Notes: generated from the letters alone by a model not told the origin. Positions 22,201 to 34,794 are shown, numbered from the stretch's first letter. The stretch is 64,000 nt of DNA from Lycium barbarum (GCF_019175385.1 NC_083341.1:16624203-16688202), one strand, 5' to 3'. Numbers and translations: made by a program.

Positions 22201-25200
22201 AACATTGAAGAGTTGGACTAGTATCGGCATCATTCTATATTTGATGCTGAAATTTGTTAGTTTAATTGCAACTCGATAATTATTATAGCACTAAATTCAT
22301 AGGAGTGGTACTTTTAATTTCTAATAAATTGTGTACTTCACCTCAGAGATGTGCTTCACTCCAACCTCATAGAGAAAAGCATTGTTTGTTGAAATTACTT
22401 TTTGCACTTTTCGCTTTAGAGAACACTATTTTCCGCGAATGTAAAGAGATGTTCAGTTAACTATGATAAAAGAAGGGGAAAGTCAGAATACGCATGAGGC
22501 TTGAGTTGTTAATCACGCTAGATGGTGGAAAACCTTACTTGGGTGTATATGGTAGACTATTTGGAAGGAAAGGAGCACAAGATGCTTTTAAGGAATTAAC
22601 ACCCCCATGCAGAGACTCAGGATGAATTGCCTACTCTTGTTTTATTTTTGGTGAAGAGAATTTTATAAATGACATGAATCTCTACTGGGCATTATAGAAT
22701 TTTGGGAGAAGAACAAAGATTTATTCTAGGCGCTTTTTTCTTTCCTGTAAGCTGTTTTACAAAAAAAGATAGCTCTCAGCATAACCTTTGTGCTGAATAT
22801 TTGTATAACAATGTTACCTTTCCCAAACAATGTTCTATGCATTGTTTGCATCCTTTCTGCTCTACTCAGGTAATTAGAGAATTCACATATAGACTACTTT
22901 TTTTAAGCTAGATGTCAACAGTCAACCTAATGTAACTCTCAATAATTCAGGTTCGGGACTAACTTTGCTTTAGCGAAGCTCAGATAGGTAAAGTTAGCAA
23001 TGAGTATTAAACCATGTTGTGTTAAGTAATTCTTTTTCTGAAAAGTAAATCTGGCTTCTTCTTTGAAGCATTTAGTTAGCAATAAGATTACTGTAGTTGA
23101 GAATTTATATGGTTCCCCAGACTCGGGGAAGAGAAAGAGAGAAAAAGAGCCAGAGAGACAGACAAAGCGACCAAATGCTTACTATTGATATACTGTAGAA
23201 GTAGAGAAGAGAGATTTGGGAAAGAAGTAAAGGAACTAATTTGATTGCAAAAAGACAGCATATTGACCCCATTTGTTACTCGTCATAATATACCAACCAT
23301 GCTTGAGCAGGGACTCATTTCTACTTATTTATTAGATACTGATTTGATAGGGAGTTCACAATCTGCATGAAACTTCTAAGGTTGAAATCATGTTAAACAA
23401 GTTACGTTCATTTTTTCTTAATAAAAAAAGCGGATCAAGTTTGGGAGAAGACTAAAGAAGAACAGAGTAAATTTTCAGAAATATCATGTTTATTATTGTG
23501 GAATGCAACTAATGTAAGGTGAAAGTTAATAGTTCGACAAGATCATGGATGATAAAAAGAATAACGGTAGTATAAATGGTAATCATACTGCATTCTTAGA
23601 AGGTAAAATATGTGTTGGGAGCATTTCATTAAGCAGCTTATTGAGTCCTGAGGGTCATTTCCAGGCCTGAGGAGACGAAGGAAACTGAAGCTCAAAGATG
23701 GCTTCTAAGGTCCTTGCCCCAAAAGAATAAAGAAAAGAGAAGAAGATGCAAACTACTCCTACAACAAATAAAAACTACGCCTCAGTTTCAAATAAGTTGG
23801 GGTCGACTATATGTATTTTCACTAACTATATTTCTACATTTACATTCATTTCGGACCAATATTATACAATAAAAATGAAAAGGACAATTAGTTCCCCATA
23901 ATTTCTACTGGAGTGAAAATCTCTAATAGGGCTAAAAGAATTCTAGAAAACCAATACCTAAAGTACACGTACAAACATGACTAAAATATTTCCAACTAAT
24001 TAGCATTGTCTATAAAACTCTTTCTTTCATTGTTTCCTATCTTTCGCTAAATTTACCTGAATTCCAACAAATTGTAAGTCTTTCAAGACAACTTCCTTCC
24101 ATGTGAACTACCATATTTCACAGCCACAGACCAGTGCATCTAAAGGTCGACGCGATACATGGCCAAACCATCTCAAATGATCTTCTGTCATTATATCCCC
24201 TCCTTTTATGGTCCTTACTCCTTCTCTCATTTTATCCTCAATACGTGCTACTTGCACCTTCTGGAAAATGTGGTCATTTTATGTCTTACCTAATCTTATA
24301 TGACCGCACATCCACTTTAGCATCCGTATTTCTGTGACACTCATCTTGTTGATGTGGTGGACTTTTCTAGCCCACCATTCACTCTCATATAACATTGTTG
24401 GTCTTACCTTTCACTTTACAAGGCATCCTTCTATCAGATAACACTTCTCCATATCAACCACCCTTATAACTATACCAATCATTCAAATATATATGAATTC
24501 TATATATTAGTGCCTCTCCATTATCTCATTCTAATACTAAAAATTATTACTTCTAAAAAGAAAACACATTAGGGGTTCTGTAAAACTAGAGCAGTTCTCT
24601 AAATCTCACTTATCCCTACATATACAATATACAGTTACAGGTACTCAATATATATATATATATATTCCAAAAGCTGTTAATCAAGACATAAACTCTATAT
24701 GCATTATGGAGCAGTACATTCAACAAGGCTTGTGCTCTCAATATGTACTTTCTTCACTGTTCCTTAACTTTTAGGGATCGTTTGGTATGAAGACAAGTTA
24801 TACTGAGATTAGTTATATTAGGATTAGTTGTCCTCGGATTATTTCTTAGTGACTGTTTGGTTTGTTGTATTAAAATTAACATGCACTGCATAATTTCTAA
24901 GAAGTTGTTTGTTTACAAAAAAAAAAAAAAAAAAATACCCCCCACCTTATTTAGTAGAGAAAGGGGTTGAGGGACCTTAGAGTATTTTTGTCATTTTCAT
25001 TATTTTATCCAGAAATTACTAATCGCTGTACTATTATTCCCCCATCTGGCAGGGATAACTTATCCCGGTACTATTTCTATTCCCGGTACAAATTATCTCA
25101 TGATTAGTAACCAAACAAGGGATAAGGTAATACTAAATTTTTATCTCATAACTATTTATGTTTGTCTAAACATACCAAACAACCCTTAGTTATAAAGAAA

Positions 25201-25599
25201 TAGTAATATTGAACAGAGAGAAAAAAAAAATCAAGAATTACCCATGAGAGAAGCTTGAAGAATTAGGAAATTGAGAGCAACCCCATCACTCCAATTGATT
25301 GGTACATGAAAAATCCTGCAGCTATATATAATGGAAATAATGTTGTATATCCACAACACCAAACAGGTGAACATTAATATCCTTATACATATAATCAAAG
25401 GGCCATTTTTTTTGTTTAAGCGAGATAAAGCAAGAATAATTGGTTCTTGAAATAGGGTATGGAAGCATATCAGAAAGTAAACAAGTACTATGCCTAAAAA
25501 TAGTGAGGCAAGTAGGAATAGTATAAGGTATGTGAAGAAGAACATGTTTTGTGCTATATTGTGATGTAGAAAAGAATTGTTTTGATTAAAAGGTACCAT
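19236..25599 (-). CDS. BAP31-like ER membrane protein (two exons)
   Basis: Exons on -: 25242-25599 and 19236-19744, joined by a GT-AG intron of 5,497 bp. The join restores ASLMG-FSLFAWMVLDILH, which matches the signature of plant BAP31 proteins. With the first ATG at 25599 the product is 288 residues. An internal Met19 (MFFFTYLIL) would place the first hydrophobic segment at the very N-terminus, as is usual for the family, giving 270 residues. Exon 1 encodes hydrophobic membrane segments. Exon 2 gives the last hydrophobic stretch, then a long charged coiled coil (about residues 140-240) and a short Ser-rich tail. BAP31 homologues act in ER export and quality control. The sequence is divergent and I see no C-terminal dilysine retrieval signal. 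The function is inferred from fold and the junction motif. Confidence 0.75.
21567..21735 (-). mobile_element. Degenerate Solanaceae SINE
   Basis: On the - strand it reads CTTGGTGGACAGAGTTA, then GCAAGCTGGCCCAAACAC and GGTTATAA at its 3' end. This is the body and tail of a widespread Solanaceae tRNA-derived SINE. The tRNA-like head is not clear. It lies in the BAP31-like intron in the sense orientation of the gene. Confidence 0.65.
23770..24430 (-). mobile_element. RTE-type LINE remnant (3' part)
   Basis: The - strand can be read, with frameshifts, as the RTE C-terminal coding region: INKMSVTEIRMLKWMCGH, later VARIEDKMRE and HLRWFGHVSRRP. The 3' tail includes CGACCCCAACTTATTTGAAA and CTGAGGCGTAG, the usual end of plant RTE elements. 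Stops and indels show it is dead. It sits in the BAP31-like intron. Confidence 0.8.
24774..25185. mobile_element. PIF/Harbinger (Tourist-like) MITE
   Basis: Termini GGGATCGTTTGGTATG and CATACCAAACAACCC are inverted, with TTA target duplications at 24771-24773 and 25186-25188. It lies 56 bp downstream of the BAP31-like exon 1 splice donor (- strand). Confidence 0.85.
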
Positions 25600-25676
25600 G
25601 GTGTTTGTTATTAGTGAACTAGATGAAGGAATAGCACGCCAACAATCTCAATTTCAATATGATTCATTTATGTTTT

Positions 25677-26111
25677 GGGAAAAGGCTAAAAAATACCACC
25701 TCCTCCATTAAAACTTGGATAAAAAATACTTTTTCCGTTATTAAAGTTTTCAAATATAGTCTTGTCTTAACAAAAATTCTCAACATAACTCGATTTTATT
25801 TTTAAACCTGCTTCATTTAAATTCGACCCAACTAAATAAAAAACTCATATGGATTACTCGCTCCTATGCCCAGTGGCTCCAGATGTAATACTCGGGAACA
25901 AGTTGATAACATATGGGTTTTTTTATGTAGTTGGGTCAGATTTAAATGGAACGGATTAAAAATTAAATCGAATTATGTTGGAGATTTCCATTAAGACAGG
26001 GGTATATTTGAAAACTTTAATGACGGAAGGGGTATTTTTTATTCAAATTTATAATGGAGAATATTTTTAGCCCTATTCCCAAAGTAGAGAGGTATTTTTG
26101 ACCTTTTTCCC
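25677..26111. mobile_element. Mutator-like MITE in BAP31-like upstream region
   Basis: Exact 10-bp target duplications TTTATGTTTT flank it (25667-25676 and 26112-26121). The ends are inverted GGGAAAAGG and CCTTTTTCCC. Long inverted arms continue inward (ACTTGGATAAAAAATACT against GGTATTTTTTATTCAAAT). Its near end lies 77 bp upstream of the ATG at 25599. Confidence 0.85.
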
Positions 26112-26554
26112 TTTATGTTTTGACTACTAATGCAGTTCCTAATATTTTTCTTATGTTAATTAAAGTCAATTTTGTTTTTGCTTATTTCAATTTTTTTGTT
26201 GCATGCATTCAACGGGAACCGTAAAAGCAACTAATATTTCCATTTTCTTTTGTATTTTTTCCCCTTATTTTGTTAGCATATGTAATATCCTTTTTTCTTT
26301 GTTGTTTTTTTTTTCTAATGGAATGTATATTATGACAAATTATAAGCCCCAAATAGAGCTCAACGATTAATTGAACAAAATTTTGGCAAAAATGAATACA
26401 ATTTAATTTCGAATATAGCTTGTTTGTGCTTTGTCTAAACTGCAATATAAACTTTTATTATTTTAAGATTAATAGAATCTTATACTCTTCAAAATTTATA
26501 ATTATTTTAATTTATTACCCAAAATCATTAACATAGATTAAACTATTATATTTA

Positions 26555-27755
26555 GGGCCTGTTTGGAAAGCCACCTGGTAATTGGAATTGGTGTAATTAC
26601 TAGGGTAGTAATTACACGGCCTAGTAATTACACAGTAGTATAATTACAACGACCTGTTTGTTTGTCGTAACATAATTACAGTGTAATTACAAGCGTATTG
26701 TTTGGTTGCACAAGTGTAATTACACAGTTAGTTTAATTTAAAAATAAAATTTAAAATTAATATTTAAAAAATATTGTCTTTATAAATGATATTAAATTAG
26801 TTATTTAATAACACGTTGTTTCTTGAAAATATATTAATTAATACTCATATATTTGTAAATAATATTGTAACAAAAATAATTGATATACATTTTTCAAATT
26901 AATATTTAATTTTAATTAATTATAAAATTTAAAAGAAGACTTTTTTGGTGAGAACGTCATGGATTGGATGTTTGACAAAAAAATAATATTAATAAATATA
27001 ATGCCATAACATTATTTAATGTTTGACACAAAAAATCCATCAAATATAAGTGAAAAATAAACAACATGCAATGTGAAAGCAAATAATTTAAAATTGGAAA
27101 TATAACCTAAATTCAAAATCCAAAAGAAAAAGTTTAACATAATACTCTTATGTCAAATTCCAACATTATATAAGTAAGTTCAACGTAACTTAAGTAAATA
27201 ATTCAAAAGAAAGAAAAAATATAAGTCTATAATCTCATTCACAATGAAATTCTACTTTTATAACGTCACTCGTTATATGCCAAGTTTGTTAATGACTCAT
27301 TCTTTCCAATATTAAGAGGTGTAGTTGTAATATTAGAATAATAACACAGTTATGCTAAATGAATAAAATAAAAAAAATAAAAAAATACGAGCAATTACAT
27401 GGAACCACAAGAAGTAAAGGTTGGGAATGAGAAGAAAGAAAATGAACAATAAATAATATAAAAAGAAAAATACATTTTAAAAAATAAAAATAAAAAATAA
27501 ATTAAAATAATAGAAATAAAAATAAATTAAAAATAAAAAGAAATTAAAGTAAAAAAAAAAAAAACTAAAAAGTAACCCTGTAATTACAGGATGTAATTAC
27601 ACCCAATTCTCAGCCCTCCCTTGAGAATTGGAGAGTGTAATTACACCCTGTTAATTACACCCAATTCTCAGCCCTCCCTTGAGAATTGGAAAGTGTAATT
27701 ACACCCTGTTAATTACACTCAATTCCCACCTAACTGTGTAATTCCAAACAGGCCC
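26555..27755. mobile_element. PIF/Harbinger (Tourist-like) element
   Basis: Ends GGGCCTGTTTGGAA and TTCCAAACAGGCCC are perfect 14-bp inverted repeats, with TTA duplications at 26552-26554 and 27756-27758. Both ends are rich in GTAATTACAC words. Near the right end a 55-60 bp unit containing CCAATTCTCAGCCCTCCCTT is duplicated in tandem (about 27585-27700). The centre is extremely AT-rich and no transposase is present. Confidence 0.9.
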
Positions 27756-28454
27756 TTAATATCGTCCTTAATATTCGTTTGGGGCGTCAAATGTTTTGAA
27801 TAAATTCATTATATTGGTTTTTGTGAATTTTAAATGTAAAGCTAGTCTTGTTAAACTTATTACTCCTATAATAATAATACTATAAAAAGAAAAAAGAAGC
27901 AAAGGAAAAGTGAAATAAATTCCTGGTCAGTGAAAGGTGTAATTATGTGGAGTTTAGAGTATACAGTACAAAAGAAAACATCTTCCAAATTCATGTCACG
28001 TAGCACCGAAAAGACAGGTATGACTTTTGAATGTCTAGTGAATGATAGCCAGCAAAAGGACAATTTAGTCAGCTCACTCAAAATTTAATATAGCAGCTAC
28101 AGTATAATTCGTTTTCAACCAATCATATTCTTTCATTTTATTTTAACTAAAACGAACAAATTACCATCAAAATGTCAAAGCAGGCATGTTGACCTGCTGT
28201 GTGCTTATTCGCATTTATAGTATAGTAGAAATCGGAGTCCAGGACTTTTCTAATTCAAAAATAAATTTTTGGAACCAAAATAACCCATTAAAAAAAGAGA
28301 ACCTAAATAGGCTTTACGTACAGATTATGTGCGTAAAAGGACCAAAGTGTAGTTTTACGCTTTAAGTCCTTTTACGCACAGATAAAATAGGTCGAGCCCC
28401 CCACCCCAGCCTTTATTATTTGGAAATCAAGCTCAAAATTAAGCTTTTTTCCAT

Positions 28455-28845
28455 ACTTTGACCGAAAATTAGTCACGTTTTAAAACACCGAAATATAAAT
28501 ATTTTATATAGAACTTAATATCTTTTTTAGCGTACAATAATGTCGGCTCATTACATCAGGTATATATATATATATGTTTGGATCGTCGTTTTAGGGGTTG
28601 TAAAGTGCTCCGAAGTAGGTTTGGAAACTTGTTATCTTTAAGTTTTTTTTGACACTTTGACCGAAGATTAGTCATGTTTCAAAACGTCGGAATATAAATA
28701 TTTTATATAGAACTTAATATTTTTTTTAGCGTACAATAATGTCGTCTCATTACATCAAGTATACATATATGTTTGGATCGCCGTTTTAGGGGTTGTAAAG
28801 TGCTCCGAAGTAAGTTTGGAAACTTGTTATCTATAGGTTTAATTG
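28455..28845. repeat. Two-copy 199-bp tandem duplication inside the MULE
   Basis: Copies start at 28455 and 28654 (ACTTTGACCGAA). They share the order AATATAAATATTTTATATAG, GCGTACAATAATGTCG, then GGGGTTGTAAAGTGCTCCG. They differ by scattered substitutions and by the length of a TA run. Confidence 0.85.
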
Positions 28846-28980
28846 TCATATTTTATAGGGTTTTAATTAATCTAGGACGTCGCATGAGTTATTATTAATC
28901 GACAATAAATACTAAAATAACTAATTATCATTAAAAAAAATAATACCCAAAAATATATATAATATTAACATAAAATGTAC

Positions 28981-31729
28981 ATTTTATTTACAAATACACA
29001 ATCTCCTAACGCCTAAGGCCAACCCCACCACCCTCATTATCATCAGGATCCTCTCTCCTCCTCTTAATGACAGGATGATCTATGTCATGATCATCCTTTC
29101 TTCCCTTCTTTAGGCCCTGGGTGAAAATATGCTTCCTGTAGGCGATGACGACGGTCGAAACCTCAGTAGCCTCAGTAGATGCCTCAGGAGATGACTCAAT
29201 CGGAGAAGACCGGACCACAAGAGCAGAAGAATGAACCTGAAATAACATATAAACAATTTAATGTTTCATAAACTAAACATGAAATAACAAGTGCCCCAAT
29301 TATTTAATAAATTATTTCTTTGTAAAAAAAACAAACCTGTGTGTCGACGGCCTCCTGAGATGGCTGGTCAGAGGGCTCCTTAGCTGGCTCCTCAACGTTC
29401 TCCTGAGCGCTACCCGGAGCTGTAGCTGGAGGTGGAGACGAGTCAATCTGGATAGGCGGAGACGAGTCCACAGGCGCAGAAGAATGAACCTATAATACAT
29501 GTATTCAATTTAGTTTAGATAATAAAATAATCAATTAATACATTATTTTATTGTAAAAAAACAAACCTGTGTGTCGACGGGCTCCTGAGATGGCATATGA
29601 GAGGACTCCTGAGCGGCCCGCGGAGCCGGAGATGCAGATAGTGCCGTAGGTCCGGCTGTAGAACGAAGAAAGTAGTCATCGAAAATAATATCCAAGTCCT
29701 CATCTCCGTCTCCCATATGTAGATCACCAACTGGCACCTGTGGAAATGATGACCAAGGATCATAATGTGGGAACATCTCTGGCGTATATCCAGGTCTCTG
29801 TGAAGTCGATGGCCTGGAAGAAGAAGGGGTATTTGTAGCCGACGGAGCCTGACGGGCTATATCGTCAGGCTCATCTGCTAGACCTCTGCCAGCCCGACCA
29901 CCTCTATCAGCCAGCTCACCTTTGTCAGCCCTACCACCCTAAAGAACACCCTCTGGTACATCCTCATCGACACGATGTCACTCCTGTGCCTGTGTCATAC
30001 CAGTGTCGGTAAAATAAACTATTCATGCTGCATATGCCGCTATCCCGAGGTGGGTGGACTCCGTAAGAGGAATGCTCTCATGGCGTATCATCAGAGTCAT
30101 CCGTAGCTGCATATATTTGCAAATTTTAAGAATTGAATAAATTCGTAAAGTAATACATAATAAGACGACGATTGAATAAACTTACCAACGCCTCATACGC
30201 TTCTGAGAGTGATGCATATCCTCGGCCATCAGGACGCGGCGTCGAGGGGTTGGCAATCAAGGAGCGAGTGATATGCATGTACCAAGTCATGTACTCATGG
30301 ACCGGAGTGTCATGTCCGACCGCCGCTAAAGTTATCATCCTCACGTTCCATGCATTGACTTCCTGGTGCATACGCGCCCGCCATGCCGCACTGTCGATCG
30401 AACGCTCGTCCCTGGTGTAGTGGTAGTGCTCCCAATGTGTAGCCGCAGGTATGTTCTGCACATGCCCAAACTGTCGTAATACGCGATCGGGTGCGTGATG
30501 CTCAACGATGTCCATATGGATCAATGGACACCGTGCAGTCCACATGTGCTCACCAGCCCAACAAAATGTCGGCAGCTGACCCAAAATCTGATCATACGGG
30601 GTCCATATGAAAGCCTATAAAGGAATTCAACTAGTTAACAATAAAAGACTAACAAAAATAACAAACTAATGTTAAATAAAAAAAAACTTACCTCGGGCGC
30701 CGTCATGCGGTCTAACTGATCCCTAAACGGGAGAATGACATGGTGCGTCTCCACACTTCTGGTACGGCCTCACGACTATCTCCGCGCGTATGGCATATCC
30801 TCAGCAACATAGTCATCGGGAGGGTGAGCAGCTATGGGCTGAAAAGGTCTCAACCTAGTCCACACCCATATCTGTCATAGTCATCAAAAAAATTATTTAT
30901 CAGTCGTCGTTTCGAAAAAATATATTTAGTGTTTTATCTACATACACTTAAATATATTACCTAAAGAAGAGGGCTAAATGCAGCGACCTCAACCCTCTCG
31001 CCCATAGAGGCTCGATCAAATCCTCTGTACATGTAAGCTAGGAGCGGCGCCCCAACTATAACATCCCAGTTGGTCTAGGTCCTCAATAAAGAGCAGATAC
31101 CTAATGCTCATATCCACACCCGATTTGTTCGGGAACATGATGCCCCCGAATATGATGAGAAGATATAAGCGAGCACGTCGGTCAACATCAGCCTAAGGCG
31201 TCGCCTCGCCAATCGGATGCTGCAGATCTACGAGGCGTAAGTGAGCATGGAGGGAGGACCGCAACATCCGACTCTGTCCACGCATATCCCTCCGCAGAGG
31301 CTCAAAACCAGTAAGCCTAGCCATCTCCTAGCGATACGGCAGCATCTCCGGAGGCTCCACTCTATACAATGCATGTCCATCAATCTGTAGACCATAAATC
31401 ACCTCGACATCCTGCAGGGTGATGGTAGCTTCGCCAATGCGGAGATGAAATGTATAGGTCTCCGGTCGCCAGCGCTCAATCATAGCCGTCACTAGAGCCC
31501 TATCGTGCATAAGCCGACCAACCTCGATGCACCGATAGATACCGCCCCGACGTAGTATATCTATGACACGGGGATGTGGGGGAATAACCTCTAGAATATC
31601 CCATTCTGACTCCCCCAAACGGGTATGGACCACTCTACTAGAGGATACCGATGCATCCCATACATACTGGGACCTATGCTCATGCTGTAGATAAAATACC
31701 TCTCTGTTGTCGAAGGGTCCCGGCTCCAT
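28981..31729 (-). pseudogene. Plant mobile domain (PMD, MAIN-like) gene, broken
   Basis: On - from ATG at 31729 the first open stretch (133 codons) holds the PMD core: LMHDRALVTAMIERWRPET, then TFHLRIGEATITLQDVEVIY. It stops with TAG. The same frame goes on through another TAG into RARLYLLIIFGGIMFPNKSG and further PMD sequence. The C-terminal half resumes at 30584-30126 (MDIVEHHAPDRVLRQFGHVQ and YMTWYMHITRSLIANP). Pro/Ser/Glu-rich tail exons follow at about 29776-29006. PMD proteins such as MAIN act in the nucleus in silencing and genome stability, and many PMD copies reside in transposons. Because of the stops this copy is unlikely to make a full protein. Confidence 0.8.
29223..29600 (-). 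repeat. Tandemly duplicated tail exon in PMD gene
   Basis: GCAGAAGAATGAACCT recurs at 29223 and 29476, and ACAAACCTGTGTGTCGACGG at about 29331 and 29562. An exon with its adjoining intron sequence appears to have been duplicated with a period near 230-250 bp. Confidence 0.6.
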
Positions 31730-32259
31730 GGTGGTGTCCTATCTATTTTAGGCATTTTAAATTAATCATTAATACATGAAGTGAGGATTAAAGTGGTATA
31801 TTTTTTACGAATTTTAAATTAATCATTATTTTTTTAGTTAATCTCTAATACGTAGTATTAGCTATGTAATCTTTTACCGAGAAATTATACAAATCATTGA
31901 ATCCTAAACTAAGGATTTTCAATTTCTAATTAGAAAATAAATAAATTAACAATTAAAGATATAAAGATTAATAATTAACAAATCAAAAAATTAACAATTA
32001 GCTAGCAAACAATTAGCATATAATTAATAAATAAACAATTAACTAACTAATCAAATAATAAAAAATTAATTAGCATATAATTATTAAATAAAGCTAGAAA
32101 CTAACTAATCAAATAATTAACAAATAAACAATTGGCTTAACAAAAACTAAATAAATAATTAGCTAGTCTAACAATTGAAATAACTAATCTAACAATTACC
32201 AAATACTAAATAAGCAACTAAAAACAATTAACAAATTAACAACAACTAAAAAAATTAAA

Positions 32260-32490
32260 AAAATTAAAAAAGGGGCGGAAAACAACCCTTTTGCGCACAA
32301 AAAAGTGCGTGATTTTGTTTTGTCCATATTCACACAATAGTAATGCTTAGGTTAATAATTAAACAATTAACAACAAATGAAGAAAAAAAAATGAAAAACG
32401 GGCTGAAAACAGCCCTTTTGCGCACAAAAAAAGTGCGTAAAAGTATTTTTTTTGTCCACATTCCCACAATAGTAATGCTTAGGTTAATAA
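32260..32490. repeat. Two-copy tandem repeat near MULE right end
   Basis: A unit of roughly 130 bp occurs twice. Each has CCCTTTTGCGCACAAAAAA, GTGCGT and then CACAATAGTAATGCTTAGG. The TGCGCACAAAAAAGTGCGT segment is itself a short hairpin and resembles the GTGCGTAAAAGG motif of the element ends. Confidence 0.7.
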
Positions 32491-33382
32491 TGTAATAGAA
32501 AAAATCGTAGTGAAATACTTAGATTGAAGCTTTGATTTTGAGTTTTTGAATTGAATTATACGCCGCTTTATTGCGAAGAAACTTATTCCTAGACTTCAAT
32601 ATACCACTTTTGGGTTGGAAATCAACAAGAAAACGATGTTTTTGATCGCGTGGGACCTCGGAAAGGGACCTTTAATGGCTGATTTTCATTTTTTTTTTCG
32701 AATTCGGGGGGACCAGTGGGGAAGACGAAGGGCCCGATATATTTGGCTCTTTTACGCACATATTCTGTGGGTAAAAGGACTTTAGTGTAAAACTACACTT
32801 TGGTCCTTTTACGCACATAATCTGTGCGTAAAGCCTATTTAAGTTTTTTTTTTTTAATGGGTTATTTTGGTTTCAAAAATTTATTTTTGGGTTACAAAAG
32901 TCTTGGGCTCTAGAAATCAAGAAGTGGTATTTGATAATTGACAATTGGTCATCCAAAGATTACCGTCTTTTTTTTTTTTTTTTGTCCTTTTTTTGTTTAG
33001 ATTCCCTACTCTCCGAGGGGGAACTTTTTCCATCTTTTATTATTTTTTTTTTTTAATTTTTTTTTTAACTTTTACCTGTTGCAAGGTGTTTGTTTTAAAA
33101 AATTAATGAAGCTTTATTTCTGAAAATCATTTAGAGCTTTTTCCAAAAAAAAATAAAAAATCATCCAAATACCATTAGAGAAAAATTACAAAAGTTGAAA
33201 GACACTTTTTTCATCCTTCCCTCTTGCTTCCGTGGTGACTTTGGTGACTCGAACTCATATTAAAAGATACATTTTAAATAGTTATTTTACCAAAAAAAAA
33301 AAAAAATTCTCTAATTGCATTCGTGTTTTAAACAAACACATTATTATTTTCAATTAGAGTAAGAAGTAATTTCTTACATTCT

Positions 33383-33893
33383 TTTGGCACGGATTGCCCT
33401 TCAAAGGCGCTGGTCTCTAAATTTTTCCCCTCAAATTGCTGGTCTTTAATTTTTGCCCTTCGCTTAAAAAAATGGTCGAAATATCACGAGGTTCTGAGTT
33501 CGAATCCCTGCTTTGTTAAAATAAAAAATTTCGCGAAAAGTTTGTCTTATAAGCAGAATTTGCCTTAAACTTAAGGCAGAGGTTAATTCTTAAGACAGAA
33601 TTTTTGCCTTAAGGTAGAGATTTGACTTAAGGCAAAAAAATAATTATCTTTTTCTCTTTTGCCTTAAAGCAGAGGTTTGTATAAGGCAAATTTTTTTTTT
33701 CTACTCTGCTGGATTTCTATAAAAGTTAGGCCGCCCGAATAGGCTAATTTTCCAATGAAACTCTACCTTGCGAAACTTTTTCTTTTTGACTAAATCGGAG
33801 TTCGAAACCAGAATCCTAGGATATTTTAGGTGAAGGACGAAAATTAAAGACCACCCCCGAATAAGGGCAATCGCAATCGTGCAAATTGCCCAA
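33383..33893. mobile_element. MITE with GGGCAAT-type termini
   Basis: The left zone (GATTGCCCTTCAAAGG, TTTTGCCCTTCG) is inverted relative to the right zone (GAAGGACGAAAATTAAAG, AAGGGCAATCG). The interior repeats CTTAAGGCA and GCCTTAAG words and a GAGTTCGAATCCC box. A related copy lies at 50047-50398. The exact ends and target duplication are not settled. Confidence 0.6.
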
Positions 33894-34790
33894 TTTCTTA
33901 TCCCACAATACTCGATTATTTAAGGTTCGTTCATCTTATATAATATATTTTTGACTATCTATAAGAGTCAAAGCATATTATACCTCAAAAAAATTATATT
34001 TAATGGAGAAGAAATGAATGCATATCATATTAATTATACGAATGTTATAATTTATAAAGGATATGTACGAAGGAACTGTCCATAGTGTAAAAACAATGGT
34101 AGAGACTAAAGGAGGACTTCAAAACTATGATTCACCCGAGACTTACTTATTCTAGTTATGGATGGGCTAAGTCAGCTAACTAACACTATACAAAATGAAG
34201 TCTCATATGTATGCTATTTATAATATTGTGTTGAATGACGAAACGTACGAGGGTGCCAACTAAAGGCTTTGGACTACGATAAAACACTAGCACTCCAAGT
34301 TTACACAACGTAAGAAGAATGAAAATGATGTAGGAGTAATGCCGGACTGCTTTGCCTAAATGCAAACAATTCAAATACCTAAGCTCCTTGTTCTATGAGA
34401 ATATACATGGAGATATTAAAGAGAGAATCAAAATAAGACAATTGAAATGAAAAAAATGATACCGGGGTATTATGTGATCAAATGGAACCTAACAAAGTAA
34501 AAGGCAAGTTCTACAAAAATTTACAATTCAACATATCTGCAAGATGAGTGATGAGAACACGAATCTAAGATGCATGTATCATCACACCTGATTAAACAAG
34601 AATAATTTACAATTCCAGCAGGTGATGACAAAGTTAAGGTGATGCAAAAACAACAGCAGTTCTCTGGATAGATAAAAAACAGTCGCCTTTCCTACTTCGC
34701 AAAAGCAAAAACACTAAGTACAAGATTCAAGCAAGAAACTAAACAAGATCAAATGATCTTTCTTGCTGAACCAAGTAAGAGAACATAATC
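33894..34790. other. Intergenic, no gene seen
   Basis: AT-rich sequence between the MITE and the 3' end of the RAD16-like gene. The part nearest 34790 is probably its 3' UTR. No reliable poly(A) signal is assigned. Confidence 0.4.
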
Positions 34791-34794
34791 TAAT

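Larger units (their letters stand above)
28236..32911 (-). mobile_element. Mutator-like element carrying a plant mobile domain gene
   Basis: Long inverted ends are present. The left holds CCCATTAAAAAAAGAG, AATAGGCTTTACG and CAGATTATGTGCGTAAAAGG. The right holds their complements (32755-32911). Imperfect 9-bp flanks AGAAATCGG (28227-28235) and AGAAATCAA (32912-32920) agree at seven positions, consistent with an aged Mutator-type duplication. The interior holds a decayed PMD gene on -, tandem repeats next to both ends, and an AT-rich block at 31900-32250. No mudrA/MULE transposase was recognised. Confidence 0.8.
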
